Source of the DNA: Lamellibrachia satsuma
Taxonomy: Eukaryota; Annelida; Polychaeta; Sabellida; Siboglinidae
DNA length: 64,000 nt
Assembly (NCBI GenBank): GCA_033239005.1
Contig: BSQZ01000061.1
Location: forward strand, 485,501-549,500
Direction of reading: 5' to 3'
Shown here: piece by piece, positions 1 through 19,410 of the stretch
Layout of the letters: each line of letters begins with the position of its first letter
How positions within the stretch are numbered: the stretch's first letter is position 1
Position numbers and translations under genes: made by a program
Notes under the pieces: generated by a model
Told to the model about the DNA's origin: nothing
Seen by the model: the letters and a program-made list of their open reading frames with translations, nothing else
Databases searched by the model: none

Positions 1-2
1 GA

Positions 3-182
3 GCAGAGGTGGAAAAACATCAAAGACGCAGGAAAAGGGGAAGGCCACAGCTGAGATGGGAGGACTGCATGAGGAGGGACATGAGAAGATCGGGGGAGGA
101 TGAAAGATTGAGAGAGGGAGCGGCCGATAGAAAACTATGGAAAGAAAGAACAGAAATAGTGGCTCGACAATACTTTACCTGA
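3..182 (+). mobile_element. C-terminal end of a LINE reverse-transcriptase ORF
   Basis: Frame 3 is open from the window edge to a TGA at 180-182. It has the basic, tryptophan-rich tail of RTE-type LINE polyproteins: a GRPQLRWEDC block, then ADRKLWKERT, then the stop. In the family this segment lies after the reverse-transcriptase domain. Only the last 59 codons are inside the window, so the rest of the element lies to the left. The family-level call is by motif resemblance. Confidence 0.65.
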
Positions 183-1459
183 CCCTCACCCCTGTGCAAC
201 AGGGAACAAGGAGGAAGAGCATATATGGTAACACACTGTGTAAAACACGGACCCACATGCTGTACAACCCTTAAATCTCACTACCGACACCATGACGTAT
301 TTATTAATTTGATTTATGATGTCTCGAGCAGTCACATCGCGTCATGTAAACACGCGACGGTATCGCACGCGATGTACGTGGCATGCGACACCACGACGTT
401 GACCTTTTTAAATGACGTCAAAATTGCCCCGTCACAGCAATGACATCGTCTCTTGTAACCCAGGCTTAAGGCTCGTTGTATATCAGTTATTGTCCTATTT
501 TTATAAGAAAATTCAACATAAATCAAAATCAAATGGTTGACTAGTTTAAAGTAAGTGTATTTCGAACTGACGAAGTTTGGTGACGGCACCTTGCGAATGA
601 ATCGTGAAATGGTTATTACGACTACGACTAGTTCCTAGCTGTCCGCTAGTGCACGTCAACGCCGACTAAACGGCTACTCATCGGTCATCGATTAGACTAA
701 ACGCTTTTTGAAGTTTCTAATTGATAGTGTTTATTATTAATTTAATATATACAGAGTTCTCCAAAAAACACCGTCGAAGAGAACAAACAACGTTTAAAGC
801 GCCAGTCATCAAATCATATTCATACAATCACCACTTTGTCGTAAAAGAAACAACCTCCTATATAAACATATATACAATAACAGTAAACTTGTTATAATAC
901 TTTGCTGTTATCACAACTGTTACAATTAAATGCTGGCACATTTGGCAGAAATAAAGCATCACCTGAGACACACGGACTACCATGCATAAAATATACATGT
1001 ATATTCCTACAAAAAACACTATGACAATTATCCTTGCGCTTTCGTAGTACATAAACAATATCAGTTTTTCCAACGACGAATTAAGACGGCGTCGAGACTA
1101 GACACACATCGAACATTTAATATGACAACTGTACGAATAATAAGCAGATAGGCCTATATACTACTAAGTAGTATGCTTTTGTGCATGCACGTACAATTCT
1201 TGTTAACATAGACAATGCTAGTATCCTGATAATTGAACGTTGCAAAAATAAAAAAAACGTTGATAAAAACGAAATTATTAAATATCACTGAATAAATAAC
1301 TAGAATAATATAAAATGTGTAGACAATTAAAATAATAAATAGTATGATAAAAGAGTAAAACGAAAGTGTAAGTTATAAAACTAGATATTAAGCGCAAGCT
1401 TAAAATAGTGCGTCTTAAGATGTGCTTTAAATGTGCCCATGCATTCAGTCAGCCGCAGG
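183..1459. other. AT-rich non-coding stretch
   Basis: No splice-compatible or family-recognisable reading frame was seen. The sequence is AT-rich with short direct repeats and scattered AATAAA motifs on both strands. Some of it near 1380-1455 may be the 3' untranslated part of the LINE fragment that follows on the minus strand. This stretch lies downstream of gene A and could include its 3' end, but no poly(A) site can be fixed. Confidence 0.4.
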
Positions 1460-1630
1460 TCAATAGAGGATCGGCCCCGCGCGCGAGATCGGACGACAGC
1501 CGTACGGCCTAAGGTTGTGACGTTGTACAGTCAGTAGCTCGCGGTCGGCGGATAGTAGAGCGCGGCTCGGCGCGTACTGCGTGATCAGAGAGGCGAGGTA
1601 GGCCGGCGTGCGGTCATGAAGGCCGCAGAA
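1460..1630 (-). mobile_element. L2/CR1-like LINE C-terminal fragment
   Basis: The minus strand encodes a segment running from LHDRTPAYLASL through APSRALLSADRELLTVQR to PISRAGPILY. This matches the very conserved tail of L2/CR1/Jockey-type LINE polyproteins, where a TPxYL..L..Y.PSR.LRS.D..LL.VPR block precedes the C-terminal AAP.LWN. Only the tail remains, with no reverse-transcriptase core, so this is a 5'-truncated dead copy. Confidence 0.6.
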
Positions 1631-1803
1631 AAATTGTAAATTTACGTATAGCTTAACAACGTTGATGCGCAAAAGAAAATTACAATATTTTTTGTAACGC
1701 CAGAACATTAAATATGACAGTATGTATACCGCGCCGTATTCATATATACAAGCATATAAGTTAGTATCGCCTTAAAGATTCAATATCCATTCAGATTTAA
1801 TAT

Positions 1804-10704
<8,901 letters not shown>

Positions 10705-10811
10705 CGTATATCGGACATGCAATCTTGACGCATCCGAAGATTTTCCGAAGCACGGGCGCTCCGGCCATCCGTTATATAGTGGTGCGGACAAGGGTGAACT
10801 TGATGGACCTG

Positions 10812-11532
10812 TCTGGTCAGTGAACCAGAACCGGACTCTAGAAATTTCTACGGGCAAAATGACACGCGCTCCATATTTTGAACATTCTGTTTATCGTGTA
10901 GCGGCACATTTGCAGCAATAGCTCAGGTTTGGGTATTTATTGGTGGAAAACATATTTTGGCGCAGCGTTTGACGTGTCTGACAAGGTCTGCTCGATACTG
11001 CACTAGTTGGTAGAAAACCTCTCGGTCTCTGGTCAGTGAACCAGAACCGGACTATAGAAATTGCTATGGCCTAAATGTCACGCGCTCCATATTTAGGACC
11101 TTCTGTTTACCTTGTAGCAGCACACATTCAACAATAGTTCCGGTTTGTGGTCATCATAGGTGGAAAACATATTTTGACGCAGCTCGATAGTGCGGTCAGC
11201 GTTGTTGACACATTTCAATGTATTGGTTGGATATACAATGTCTGCTCGATATTGCACTAGCTGGTAGAAAACCTCTCCGTCTCTGGTCATTGAACCAGAA
11301 CCGAACTATATAAATTTCTACGGGAAAAATGACACGCGCTCCATATTTTGCACCTTCTGTTTACCGTGTAGCAGCACATATTCAACAATAGCTCAGGTTT
11401 GGGGATTTATATGTGGAAAACATATTTTGACGCAGCTCGATAGCGCGGTCAGCGTTGTTGACGCATTTCAGTGTATTGGTTGGATTATACAATGTCTGCC
11501 CGATGTTGCACTAGCTGGTAGAAAACCTCTAT
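10812..11532. repeat. Three tandem copies of a repeat of about 250 bp upstream of gene A
   Basis: Units start at 10812, 11028 and 11281, each with TGGTCAGTGAACCAGAACC or a close variant, and each ends with TGGTAGAAAACCTCT. Units 2 and 3 are about 253 bp; unit 1 lacks an internal piece and is 216 bp. Divergence is modest. The array begins about 110 bp upstream of the gene A start codon, so it lies in the promoter or 5' UTR region. Confidence 0.9.
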
Positions 11533-11539
11533 GAAGTGT

Positions 11540-12065
11540 TGTTTCCAGCTATTCCATGTGCGGAAACTGTGTACGCAAGTCTCAGTTTGTTTTAATCACA
11601 TTTCAAACATATATGGCGTGAATTATATTTGTACGTGCAAGTTTGTACTGTGCCGTCACTGAAACTAAATATCACCCAAGCAGGAATTGCTGTAACATGC
11701 ATCTTCCACGGGTTCTCATACAAGCTATGCGAACTACAGGAGGGGTCTCTGGTACGTATTCCAAGACGACGACGCGTCCCTAAAATCGACTGATATGTTT
11801 ACTTTTGTCAGAAAACAGTTTACAGTCGATTTCAACTGGCAAAATTACCTCCAAACCCAGCTTCCGTGATTTTTCCCAGATTCCTGCTTCTGATTCCAAT
11901 TGTAGCTATATCCAATAAGTATTTATGAAACTTAATAAGTATGAAGCCTATCTAGGTTTACATATAAAATACCCATTGACATCGAAAGTGCCATAATGGA
12001 ATGTATTATTAACGGATTTGAATGTTTAAAGGTTTTTATCGTAGAATCGTGTTTTAAAGTATAAA

Positions 12066-12126
<61 letters not shown>

Positions 12127-12798
12127 AAACCAGTGATATGTAGGGAATTTTTGAAATGTTGTTGAAATGTTCCAAAAATGATGATGCTGCTGCAAAAATT
12201 GGCGAAGTTATGCCACATTGTATTCTGTAGGAGTAAAAACGGAGAAAACGGCCATTAAAGTTTTGCATTCTTTATGTACAAATAAAGCATGGACATATTG
12301 AGTGTATAACATTCATATTTGGTACACAATATGAATGTCATTGTATAATTGCACACAGAAAGTAAAAATATGCTGCTGAAAACATTGGCAAAGTTACACT
12401 GAATGCATAAGTTAGGGGTAAAAACAGATATTTTAAATTGAGATTTCCTAGGAATTCTTAAAACATCAATGCATAGAATACATGACAAGCAATGAATTAT
12501 ACTGCAATAATTAAACCACAATAACATTAGAGGGGTCAAGAGCAAATCTGAAAAGTTATTATAATAGGACACACGATTTCACCAGAGTACAAGGCGATTC
12601 TTATACATAATTAATAATGTTTATAATTATCATATTGAAACTCTTGGATAATGTCATACAGGTACGACTGTCGCCATGCACCCATACCAGGTGCTGGTAC
12701 AGCGACAGGGGCAGTGCTTGGCAAGGCACCAACCTCTGTGGTCATCATACTGAACACTGTCTTGGTGGAGTTAAGTGTTGAGTGCACAAACACTTTCC
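11540..12798. other. AT-rich intergenic sequence with an (AT)n tract
   Basis: No recognised gene was seen. An (AT)n tract lies at about 12068-12124. A diverged duplicate of about 60 bp (TGCTGCTGCAAAAATTGGC against TGCTGCTGAAAACATTGGC) occurs at about 12180-12246 and 12366-12428. Near 12614-12797 a candidate exon is noted separately. Confidence 0.5.
12614..12797 (-). CDS. Candidate terminal exon, unrecognised gene
   Basis: The minus strand next to the minisatellite encodes KVFVHSTLNSTKTVFSMMT, then a Pro/Ala stretch, GMGAWRQSYLYD and a stop. Composition is more coding-like than the flanks, and VHST echoes the exon at 14943-15008. The phase does not join that exon if the minisatellite is simply spliced out at the obvious CACCCAG/G. 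I do not recognise the protein. Confidence 0.25.
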
Positions 12799-14943
12799 CT
12801 GGGTGTGCCGAGTGAAACATGAAGTGCTGATACCCCTGATACCTGGGTGTGCCGAGTGAAACATGATGTGCTGGTACCCCTGATACCTGGGTGTGCCGAG
12901 TGAAACATGATGTGCTGGTACCCCTGATACCTGGGTGTGCCGAGTGAAACATGATGTGCTGGTACCCCTGATACCTGGGTGTGCCGAGTGAAACATGATG
13001 TGCTGGTACCCCTGATACCTGGGTGTGCCGAGTGAAACATGATGTGCTGGTACCCCTGATACCTGGGTGTGCCGAGTGAAACATGATGTGCTGGTACCCC
13101 TGATACCTGGGTGTGCCGGGTGAAACATGAAGTGCTGGTACCCCTGATACCTGGGTGTGCCGAGTGAAACATGATGTGCTGGTACCCCTGATACCTGGGT
13201 GTGCCGAGTGAAACATGATGTGCTGGTACCCCTGATACCTGGGTGTGCCGAGTGAAACATGATGTGCTGGTACCCCTGATACCTGGGTGTGCCGAGTGAA
13301 ACATGAAGTGCTGGTACCCCTGATACCTGGGTGTGCCGAGTGAAACATGATGTGCTGGTACCCCTGATACCTGGGTGTGCCGGGTGAAACATGATGTGCT
13401 GGTACCCCTGATACCTGGGTGTGCCGGGTGAAACATGATGTGCTGGTACCCTGATACCTGGGTGTGCCGGGTGAAACATGAAGTGCTGGTACCCCTGATA
13501 CCTGGGTGTGCCGGGTGAAACATGATGTGCTGGTACCCTGATACCTGGGTGTGCCGGGTGAAACATGAAGTGCTGGTACCCTGATACCTGGGTGTGCCGG
13601 GTGAAACATGATGTGCTGGTACCCCTGATACCTGGGTGTGCCGAGTGAAACATGATGTGCTGGTACCCCTGATACCTGGGTGTGCCGGGTGAAACATGAA
13701 GTGCTGGTACCCCTGATACCTGGGTGTGCCGAGTGAAACATGAAGTGCTGGTACCCCTGATACCTGGGTGTGCCGAGTGAAACATGATGTGCTGGTACCC
13801 CTGATACCTGGGTGTGCGAGTGAAACATGATGTGCTGGTACCCTGATACCTGGGTGTGCCGGGTGAAACATGAAGTGCTGGTACCCTGATACCTGGGTGT
13901 GCCGGGTGAAACATGATGTGCTGGTACCCCTGATACCTGGGTGTGCGGGTGAAACATGATGTGCTGGTACCCTGATACCTGGGTGTGCCGGGTGAAACAT
14001 GAAGTGCTGGTACCCTGATACCTGGGTGTGCCGGGTGAAACATGAAGTGCTGGTACCCTGATACCTGGGTGTGCCGGGTGAAACATGAAGTGCTGGTACC
14101 CCTGATACCTGGGTGTGCCGGGTGAAACATGAAGTGCTGGTACCCCTGATACCTGGGTGTGCCGGGTGAAACATGAAGTGCTGGTACCCCTGATACCTGG
14201 GTGTGCCGGGTGAAACATGAAGTGCTGGTACCCCTGATACCTGGGTGTGCCGGGTGAAACATGAAGTGCTGGTACCCTGATACCTGGGTGTGCCGGGTGA
14301 AACATGAAGTGCTGGTACCCCTGATACCTGGGTGTGCCGAGTGAAACATCATGTGCTGGTACCCCTGATACCTGGGTGTGCCGAGTGAAACATGATGTGC
14401 TGGTACCCTGATACCTGGGTGTGCCGAGTGAAACATCATGTGCTGGTACCCCTGATACCTGGGTGTGCCGAGTGAAACATGAAGTGCTGGTACCCCTGAT
14501 ACCTGGGTGTGCCGAGTGAAACATGATGTGCTGGTACCCCTGATACCTGGGTGTGCCGAGTGAAACATGATGTGCTGGTACCCCTGATACCTGGGTGTGC
14601 CGAGTGAAACATGATGTGCTGGTACCCCTGATACCTGGGTGTGCCGAGTGAAACATGATGTGCTGGTACCCCTGATACCTGGGTGTGCCGAGTGAAACAT
14701 GATGTGCTGGTACCCCTGATACCTGGGTGTGCCGAGTGAAACATGAAGTGCTGGTACCCCTGATACCTGGGTGTGCCGAGTGAAACATGATGTGCTGGTA
14801 CCCCTGATACCTGGGTGTGCCGAGTGAAACATGAAGTGCTGGTACCCCTGATACCTGGGTGTGCCGAGTGAAACATGATGTGCTGGTACCCCTGATACCT
14901 GGGTGTGCCGAGTGAAACATGATGTGCTGGTACCCCTGATACC
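12799..14943. repeat. 44-bp minisatellite, about 49 units
   Basis: Tandem units of 44 bp read, on the plus strand, CTGGGTGTGCCGAGTGAAAC followed by ATGATGTGCTGGTACCCCTG and ATAC. Variants are GCCGGGTG, AAGTGC in place of GATGTGC, and a dozen or so one-base deletions (43-bp units), which cluster in the middle of the array (about 13440-14410). On the minus strand all three frames of the standard unit are open, so very long spurious ORFs of up to 817 codons run through it. Confidence 0.97.
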
Positions 14944-15008
14944 ATGCAACGGCTTGTAGAATGGACCAACACCATTTCAGTAGTCCCGTCAACTTTGTAT
15001 TGCTGATG
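14943..15008 (-). CDS. Candidate internal exon, unrecognised gene
   Basis: A 66-nt segment is preceded by a TGTTCACAG acceptor and ends ATG at a possible GTATCAG donor, where the minisatellite starts. In phase 0 it reads HQQYKVDGTTEMVLVHSTSR plus CM. The phase matches the donor of the exon at 15367-15540. The function is unknown. Confidence 0.4.
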
Positions 15009-15366
15009 CTGTGAACATGCAATAATATTACTAAGTTATTATTGCAGATGAGAACACAGTACAATAATTATGTTCACAAATCATATAAGACATTGTACTG
15101 ACAACAACATCAACATTCACAATGCCTGATTAGTCTTTGAATGAAGTTAAAGATAATTTAGATAACTATCCTGATGACTATGCCCCAATAATATTATGAT
15201 GATTGCAGATATTGACAAATATATTTCTTGGCAGGGACAATCAAAATTGATCTGATATATGAGGTGTACAATGACACATTGTACATACCACATTTTAATC
15301 ATAAGAGGAATATTCAGTGTAGCTAAACTGCCAATTTATGACACAAACATGGCAACAATTACTTAC

Positions 15367-15540
15367 GGATGCAGGAACTTGAATATGCTGACATATAATA
15401 TGTGGTGACTCTCGACCATGTAGTTTGCCCTTGAGCATACTCGCTTCTTCTGAGCCTGATGGCTGGAACATGTCATCTCTGACAGGTTGATGCCACATGA
15501 TATCTTGCCCAGAAGGACAAGCATCTGATGATCTGATCAC
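15367..15540 (-). CDS. Candidate internal exon, unrecognised gene
   Basis: A 174-nt segment (58 codons) is bounded by a TGATTGTCAG acceptor and a consensus GTAAGT donor. It is open only in the frame starting VIRSSDACPSGQDIMWHQPV and ending HIQVPAS. It joins the next candidate exon (14943-15008) in phase 0 without a stop. The gene is unrecognised; the hydrophilic composition suggests a cytosolic or nuclear protein. Confidence 0.45.
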
Positions 15541-16094
15541 CTGACAATCAATACAAATATGAAGATAAACATAAAACTGAGCATCATCATAATTTTTGCA
15601 TAAACTGTAAACACTTATCTCACTATAAACACACCTGAAAGAGAAAAACATTCCACAATTGGGTTCTTTGCCCAAACAGCATTCAGATGGGACATATAAA
15701 AAATAAATCAAAGTCCCAGATTGGTATTAGCATTAATTTTATGAAAGTCTGACGTTTGCAGTACCCCTTCAAGACACTGTGCTGAATAAACAATACCGTG
15801 GAATCTGTTGAAATTCAAGAATCCTAAATATTGTGGGAGGATTATATCACGTAGACCCACTATTGTATGGTGTCTTGGTTTGGTAACTAGCAAAGCCAAA
15901 GCACACTTGTCTGCTTTTGCTAGTGACAGTATAAGAACAATCCATCTTAAAAGGTAAACAAATTTGCATCAGTCTTTCATGCTTAATTTTGGGAAATGTG
16001 CTTGTATGACTATGTTATATGTGTTAGGTCACCTCTACAAAATCAGAAACTTGAACAAAGTAACGTTAGCAACATTATGTTTACTTATCAGAGG

Positions 16095-16219
16095 AGCCTA
16101 TCTGTCGAAAAACTATGTCGAGTCATTTCCATCATGTCCAGCTGCTTTGACACCATTTCCTCTGGTGGAAAGAGGGAACAGCATGGTTCACCATCATTCA
16201 ACTTGCATCTGCACCTGTA
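16095..16219 (-). CDS. Candidate cysteine-containing exon
   Basis: After a CAATTACAG acceptor the minus strand reads CRCKLNDGEPCCSLFPPEEM, then VSKQLDMMEMTRH, and meets a stop soon after. The CxC...PCSxxF pattern resembles a small cysteine-rich block seen in several uncharacterised invertebrate proteins, a resemblance from memory only. No good donor precedes the stop, so it may be a terminal exon or a broken one. Confidence 0.3.
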
Positions 16220-16382
16220 ATTGAATCAGTAAATCATTATTATTGGTTCATTACGAAACATGACAATCAAAAGAAAGTATAACCAGATAATTTGCATAAC
16301 CAGATAATCTACATTTAAGCAGCTAATGTGACTATTTACTATAGGTATATCTATTCACTAAAACTATAATCATAGTAGTCGC

Positions 16383-16838
16383 TTAATTGTTACTATGCTT
16401 GCAAAATATGCAATGACAGTGCCAATGCAATGTCATGGTAATGATCGTGATCGAATCTGGTTTGATTGAACGAAGCCTTGAGCCTTGACTTGAGGCTTGG
16501 TTGAATGTAAACAAACCTAAATTTAGCTTTTTAAATGCAGTCGCATTGGCATTGCCATTGAGGATGTCGTCCTGCTCCGGTAGAACGTACCCGGGCAAAA
16601 CCACCGCCCGTTCTATTGTTGGGTCCATGTCAATTGTCAGCATGTTTAACTCATCGACGTTGCCTTCGCTGCCTTCGGTATCACGGACGCTGTCGGGCAC
16701 AGGAATGGCACCGCCTTCGCCTTCGGTCGCTTCGCTGTCCGCCTCCGTGTCACTGTCACTTGATTCGTCGACATCGGACAGCGTATACTCTTCCCATAGG
16801 CATAGCCGTTCGAATGCATCGTCGATCGTATCCGACAC
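16383..16838 (-). CDS. Acidic hypothetical ORF / possible first exon
   Basis: A 151-codon minus-strand ORF starts MSDTIDDAFERLCLWEEYTL and continues through a Ser/Asp/Glu-rich stretch to VVLPGYVLPEQDDILNGNAN. The 5' two-thirds are GC-richer and CpG-richer than the surroundings, as for a coding first exon. The last 40 codons look like intron read-through. Lying upstream of the candidate exons at 16.2, 15.5 and 15.0 kb on the same strand, it may be exon 1 of that gene, but no donor joins it in phase. Confidence 0.35.
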   Translation of the reverse strand: MSDTIDDAFERLCLWEEYTLSDVDESSDSDTEADSEATEGEGGAIPVPDSVRDTEGSEGNVDELNMLTIDMDPTIERAVVLPGYVLPEQDDILNGNANATAFKKLNLGLFTFNQASSQGSRLRSIKPDSITIITMTLHWHCHCIFCKHSNN

Positions 16839-16849
16839 GATTTAGCTAC

Positions 16850-17870
16850 ACTCTTGACAAACCTCTCCGGAAAAACAATGAACTTCTAAACTGACAACTC
16901 GCAAAATGGCTTTCTTGTTTTGATTTGAGTAGCGGAACTGAGCATGTGCACAGGAGATCATAGATTGAGCACGACATTGACACGTGACACCTGACTTATC
17001 TCATTAGCATGCCATAGTCGTAAACGGATGGCTGCTTATTGATCGCATTTGAGCTAGTTTTGTCCACCGAGGGTCGACAAGGACGTGTATATTTCAGCCT
17101 GGATCTGGATTCAACCGGCCGGTGTGAACAATGTGAATGCGCTGTGTAGCTTCGCAAGACTGACGTGATCCTTTATTGTGGCCGTCAGTGGGTCAAGTAC
17201 GCGTCGATGTCTATGACGATGTCTGCCAGTTCTATTCAACTGACAGACAAACGGCCCAATGAGCGATCTTCCACATTAGTCTAATCGAAACATTTTATTG
17301 CCCATCTCCCAATGGGGCAAGACAAACAGATCCCTGATGTTTATGTGAATGTTTCTTCTCCCAATAGGAATAATCTGTATGTTTCGTCGCTGAAAGTATA
17401 CACGTAGAATAAACGTTTGACCCGATGACCTCTTGTCTGCTGTTTGCTGCGCGTGCTATTATGGACACCCCTCATGCATTGGTATATCGGCTAACACGTG
17501 TACATGTGCATCGATCATTCGTTATTGGATGGTTGACAGCAAGTCATTGAACATTTGTTTACGTTAAAAGGCACTGGTATTCGGACACCTCCTTGTAAAC
17601 ATAATTATTTAGCTGTTGACAAATCGTGTCAGCCCATTTCAAGGACATGGTATTGTTTGTGGCCGGATCTGGCACATTTACGGGATACTGTTTTCGTAAA
17701 TGACGATGCTCTGGTCGCGGGTGAATCGGAGGGTCCCAGCTAACAATTTTACGTTGTAAGTACGTAGTGACAACGTAGCGGTTTGATTGCGATTACGTTT
17801 TTTTACGTAGTTATTATGTATTTCTGTGGACTTCCAGAAAGATTGCTACGACGTATTTAAATTACCATGT
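16850..17870. other. Intergenic region, no recognisable gene
   Basis: Mixed composition with no intact ORF of interest. If the ORF at 16383-16838 is a first exon, the promoter would be here. The end has several ACGTAG/ACGTTGTA short repeats (17740-17870) typical of repeat debris. Confidence 0.35.
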
Positions 17871-17879
17871 ACTACCTAT

Positions 17880-18200
17880 CTGGCACCTTCTTGGTACCCA
17901 GGGGCGGATCCACGGTTAAAAAAGGGGGTCCAAGGTAATGTATGAAGCGCCGTATACGCGAAACGAGGCGCAAATAGTGGGTTTGGGAGGGGGTATATCC
18001 CCTTCCCAACCATTTGACGTTTTTTAGATAAACCAGTTGAAATGGTGTAATTTGGGACACCCATAATCTGGTTTTAAACGAGTTAGGGCCTAATGTAATC
18101 AACCAAAAAATCAGACATGCGACATCGTACGAATTGTCCGTATACAATACGGATTTTGGGGAGGAATACGGCCTTCGGCCGTGTCCCGTTTTAATACGGA
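17880..18200. mobile_element. Possible MITE or DNA-transposon fragment
   Basis: The segment starts CAGGGGCGGATCCACGG, then an A-run, GGGGGT and a GGGGGTATATCCCC block. This layout resembles non-autonomous DNA transposons common in invertebrates. No clear matching terminal inverted repeat was found at the other end. The later part has TACGGCCTTCGGCCGTGTCC, a short hairpin. Confidence 0.3.
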
Positions 18201-19229
18201 TTTGCTGAATGTATAACAATCGTGATAACATAATCTTATGTATTTTTTTTATTCGTCACATAAGTATAACTTTGAATGTCAACTTTACAGTAGACGAGGT
18301 GCAACTACTTTTGAGTCTAGAGTTTCGGCAAAACGCAGCGGATTTTGTTTCATTTAACCTGTAGGTTGGCCTGTTCCTACGAAAAAAATGCGGTGTGTCT
18401 GAAAATGTCCAAACGAAAAGACAATATTAAACATCTGCCATGTGCCATTTATTGCAATATTGACTAAAACAACTATAGTAATACAAATGTTTAATAAAAA
18501 AACGACAATGCTACAATTGATTAAAACAACACGTAATCGTCTTAATTATGTATCAGCATTATTGCAAACTAGATGCACGGTAGTGTAGTAATAGCAAAAC
18601 TATATATTTATTCGTACGACAATGTGTACAATTCAATTACAACTGAAGTATCTTTGCACACAAAGAGACTAACACGTCTTTGACTTAAAAAATGCTACAC
18701 GCATTCTCTATGTTATTCATTCTCTATGTTATTCATTCTCTATATTATTCAGCACATACTTTACCTGTGTTTGATAGTTTCTCATCCAGCGCCTTCTGAT
18801 TTAGCCCCTTCTGATAGTGGTTCTGAATAATTATAATAAAAGCAGCTAGTTATCATATTACAGAAAGTCGTGGCATCATATTTGAACTGAGACAAAGTGT
18901 AACTGAAACTTTTAGACATATGAACCAATACCTCGAAGGGCTAGATTGCCCATCAGGAGAGCTATCCAAACTGTTGTTGCATTTTAAACTACTCTGTATA
19001 AGGCGCACCATTCGATTCATGATCTGAATTTGAATCGGTAGACATTCTGTTAAAAGTAGTAGTAGTACCATATAACAACAGTGAGTGCAAACTGGTAGAT
19101 TAAAATGTTTCCTGATATCTTTGCGCCATGTAAATTAAAACGCATCATAGAAATACATATACCATAGAACGAGGAACAGTATGACATAACTAATTGAAGT
19201 TGTGTACTTGTATTACAAACCAAAAAATG
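18201..19229. other. AT-rich region without recognised features
   Basis: No protein family or RNA was recognised. A short duplication of CATTCTCTATGTTATT occurs three times near 18700-18745. Confidence 0.35.
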
Positions 19230-19410
19230 TAAATGTAGTGATTAGCACATCCGCCTTTCATGCCAACGTTCTGAATTCAAGACGCAAACTGGGCAAGGTA
19301 CACTTGGTGTATAAACCTGGCAACATTGTTGACTGTGTGTCCCTCGTAACTCGGAGATCACATTAATGTCGGTCCCGTCTCAAGTTGGGACGTTAAAAAA
19401 TTACTGAGGT
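19230..19410 (+). mobile_element. Degenerate tRNA-derived SINE
   Basis: A tRNA-like head has an A-box-like TAGTGATTAGCAC and a weakened B-box-like TCTGAATTCAAGA, followed by a body ending in CCGTCTCAAGTTGGGACG and TTAAA. SINEs of this layout are frequent in lophotrochozoan genomes. The B box is degenerate, so the copy is old. Confidence 0.4.

Noticed and set aside
12799..14943. CRISPR-like array
   Set aside because: Units are contiguous with no spacers, and the window is animal DNA.
12611..15064. 817-codon and 734-codon ORFs through the 44-bp array
   Set aside because: The repeat unit is open in all minus-strand frames, so ORF length is not evidence for a protein. Kept only as an observation.
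18853..19071. Small exon-like segment starting MSTDSNSDHESNG on the minus strand
   Set aside because: It has an acceptor-like TTTTAACAG but stops after 18 codons with no donor.
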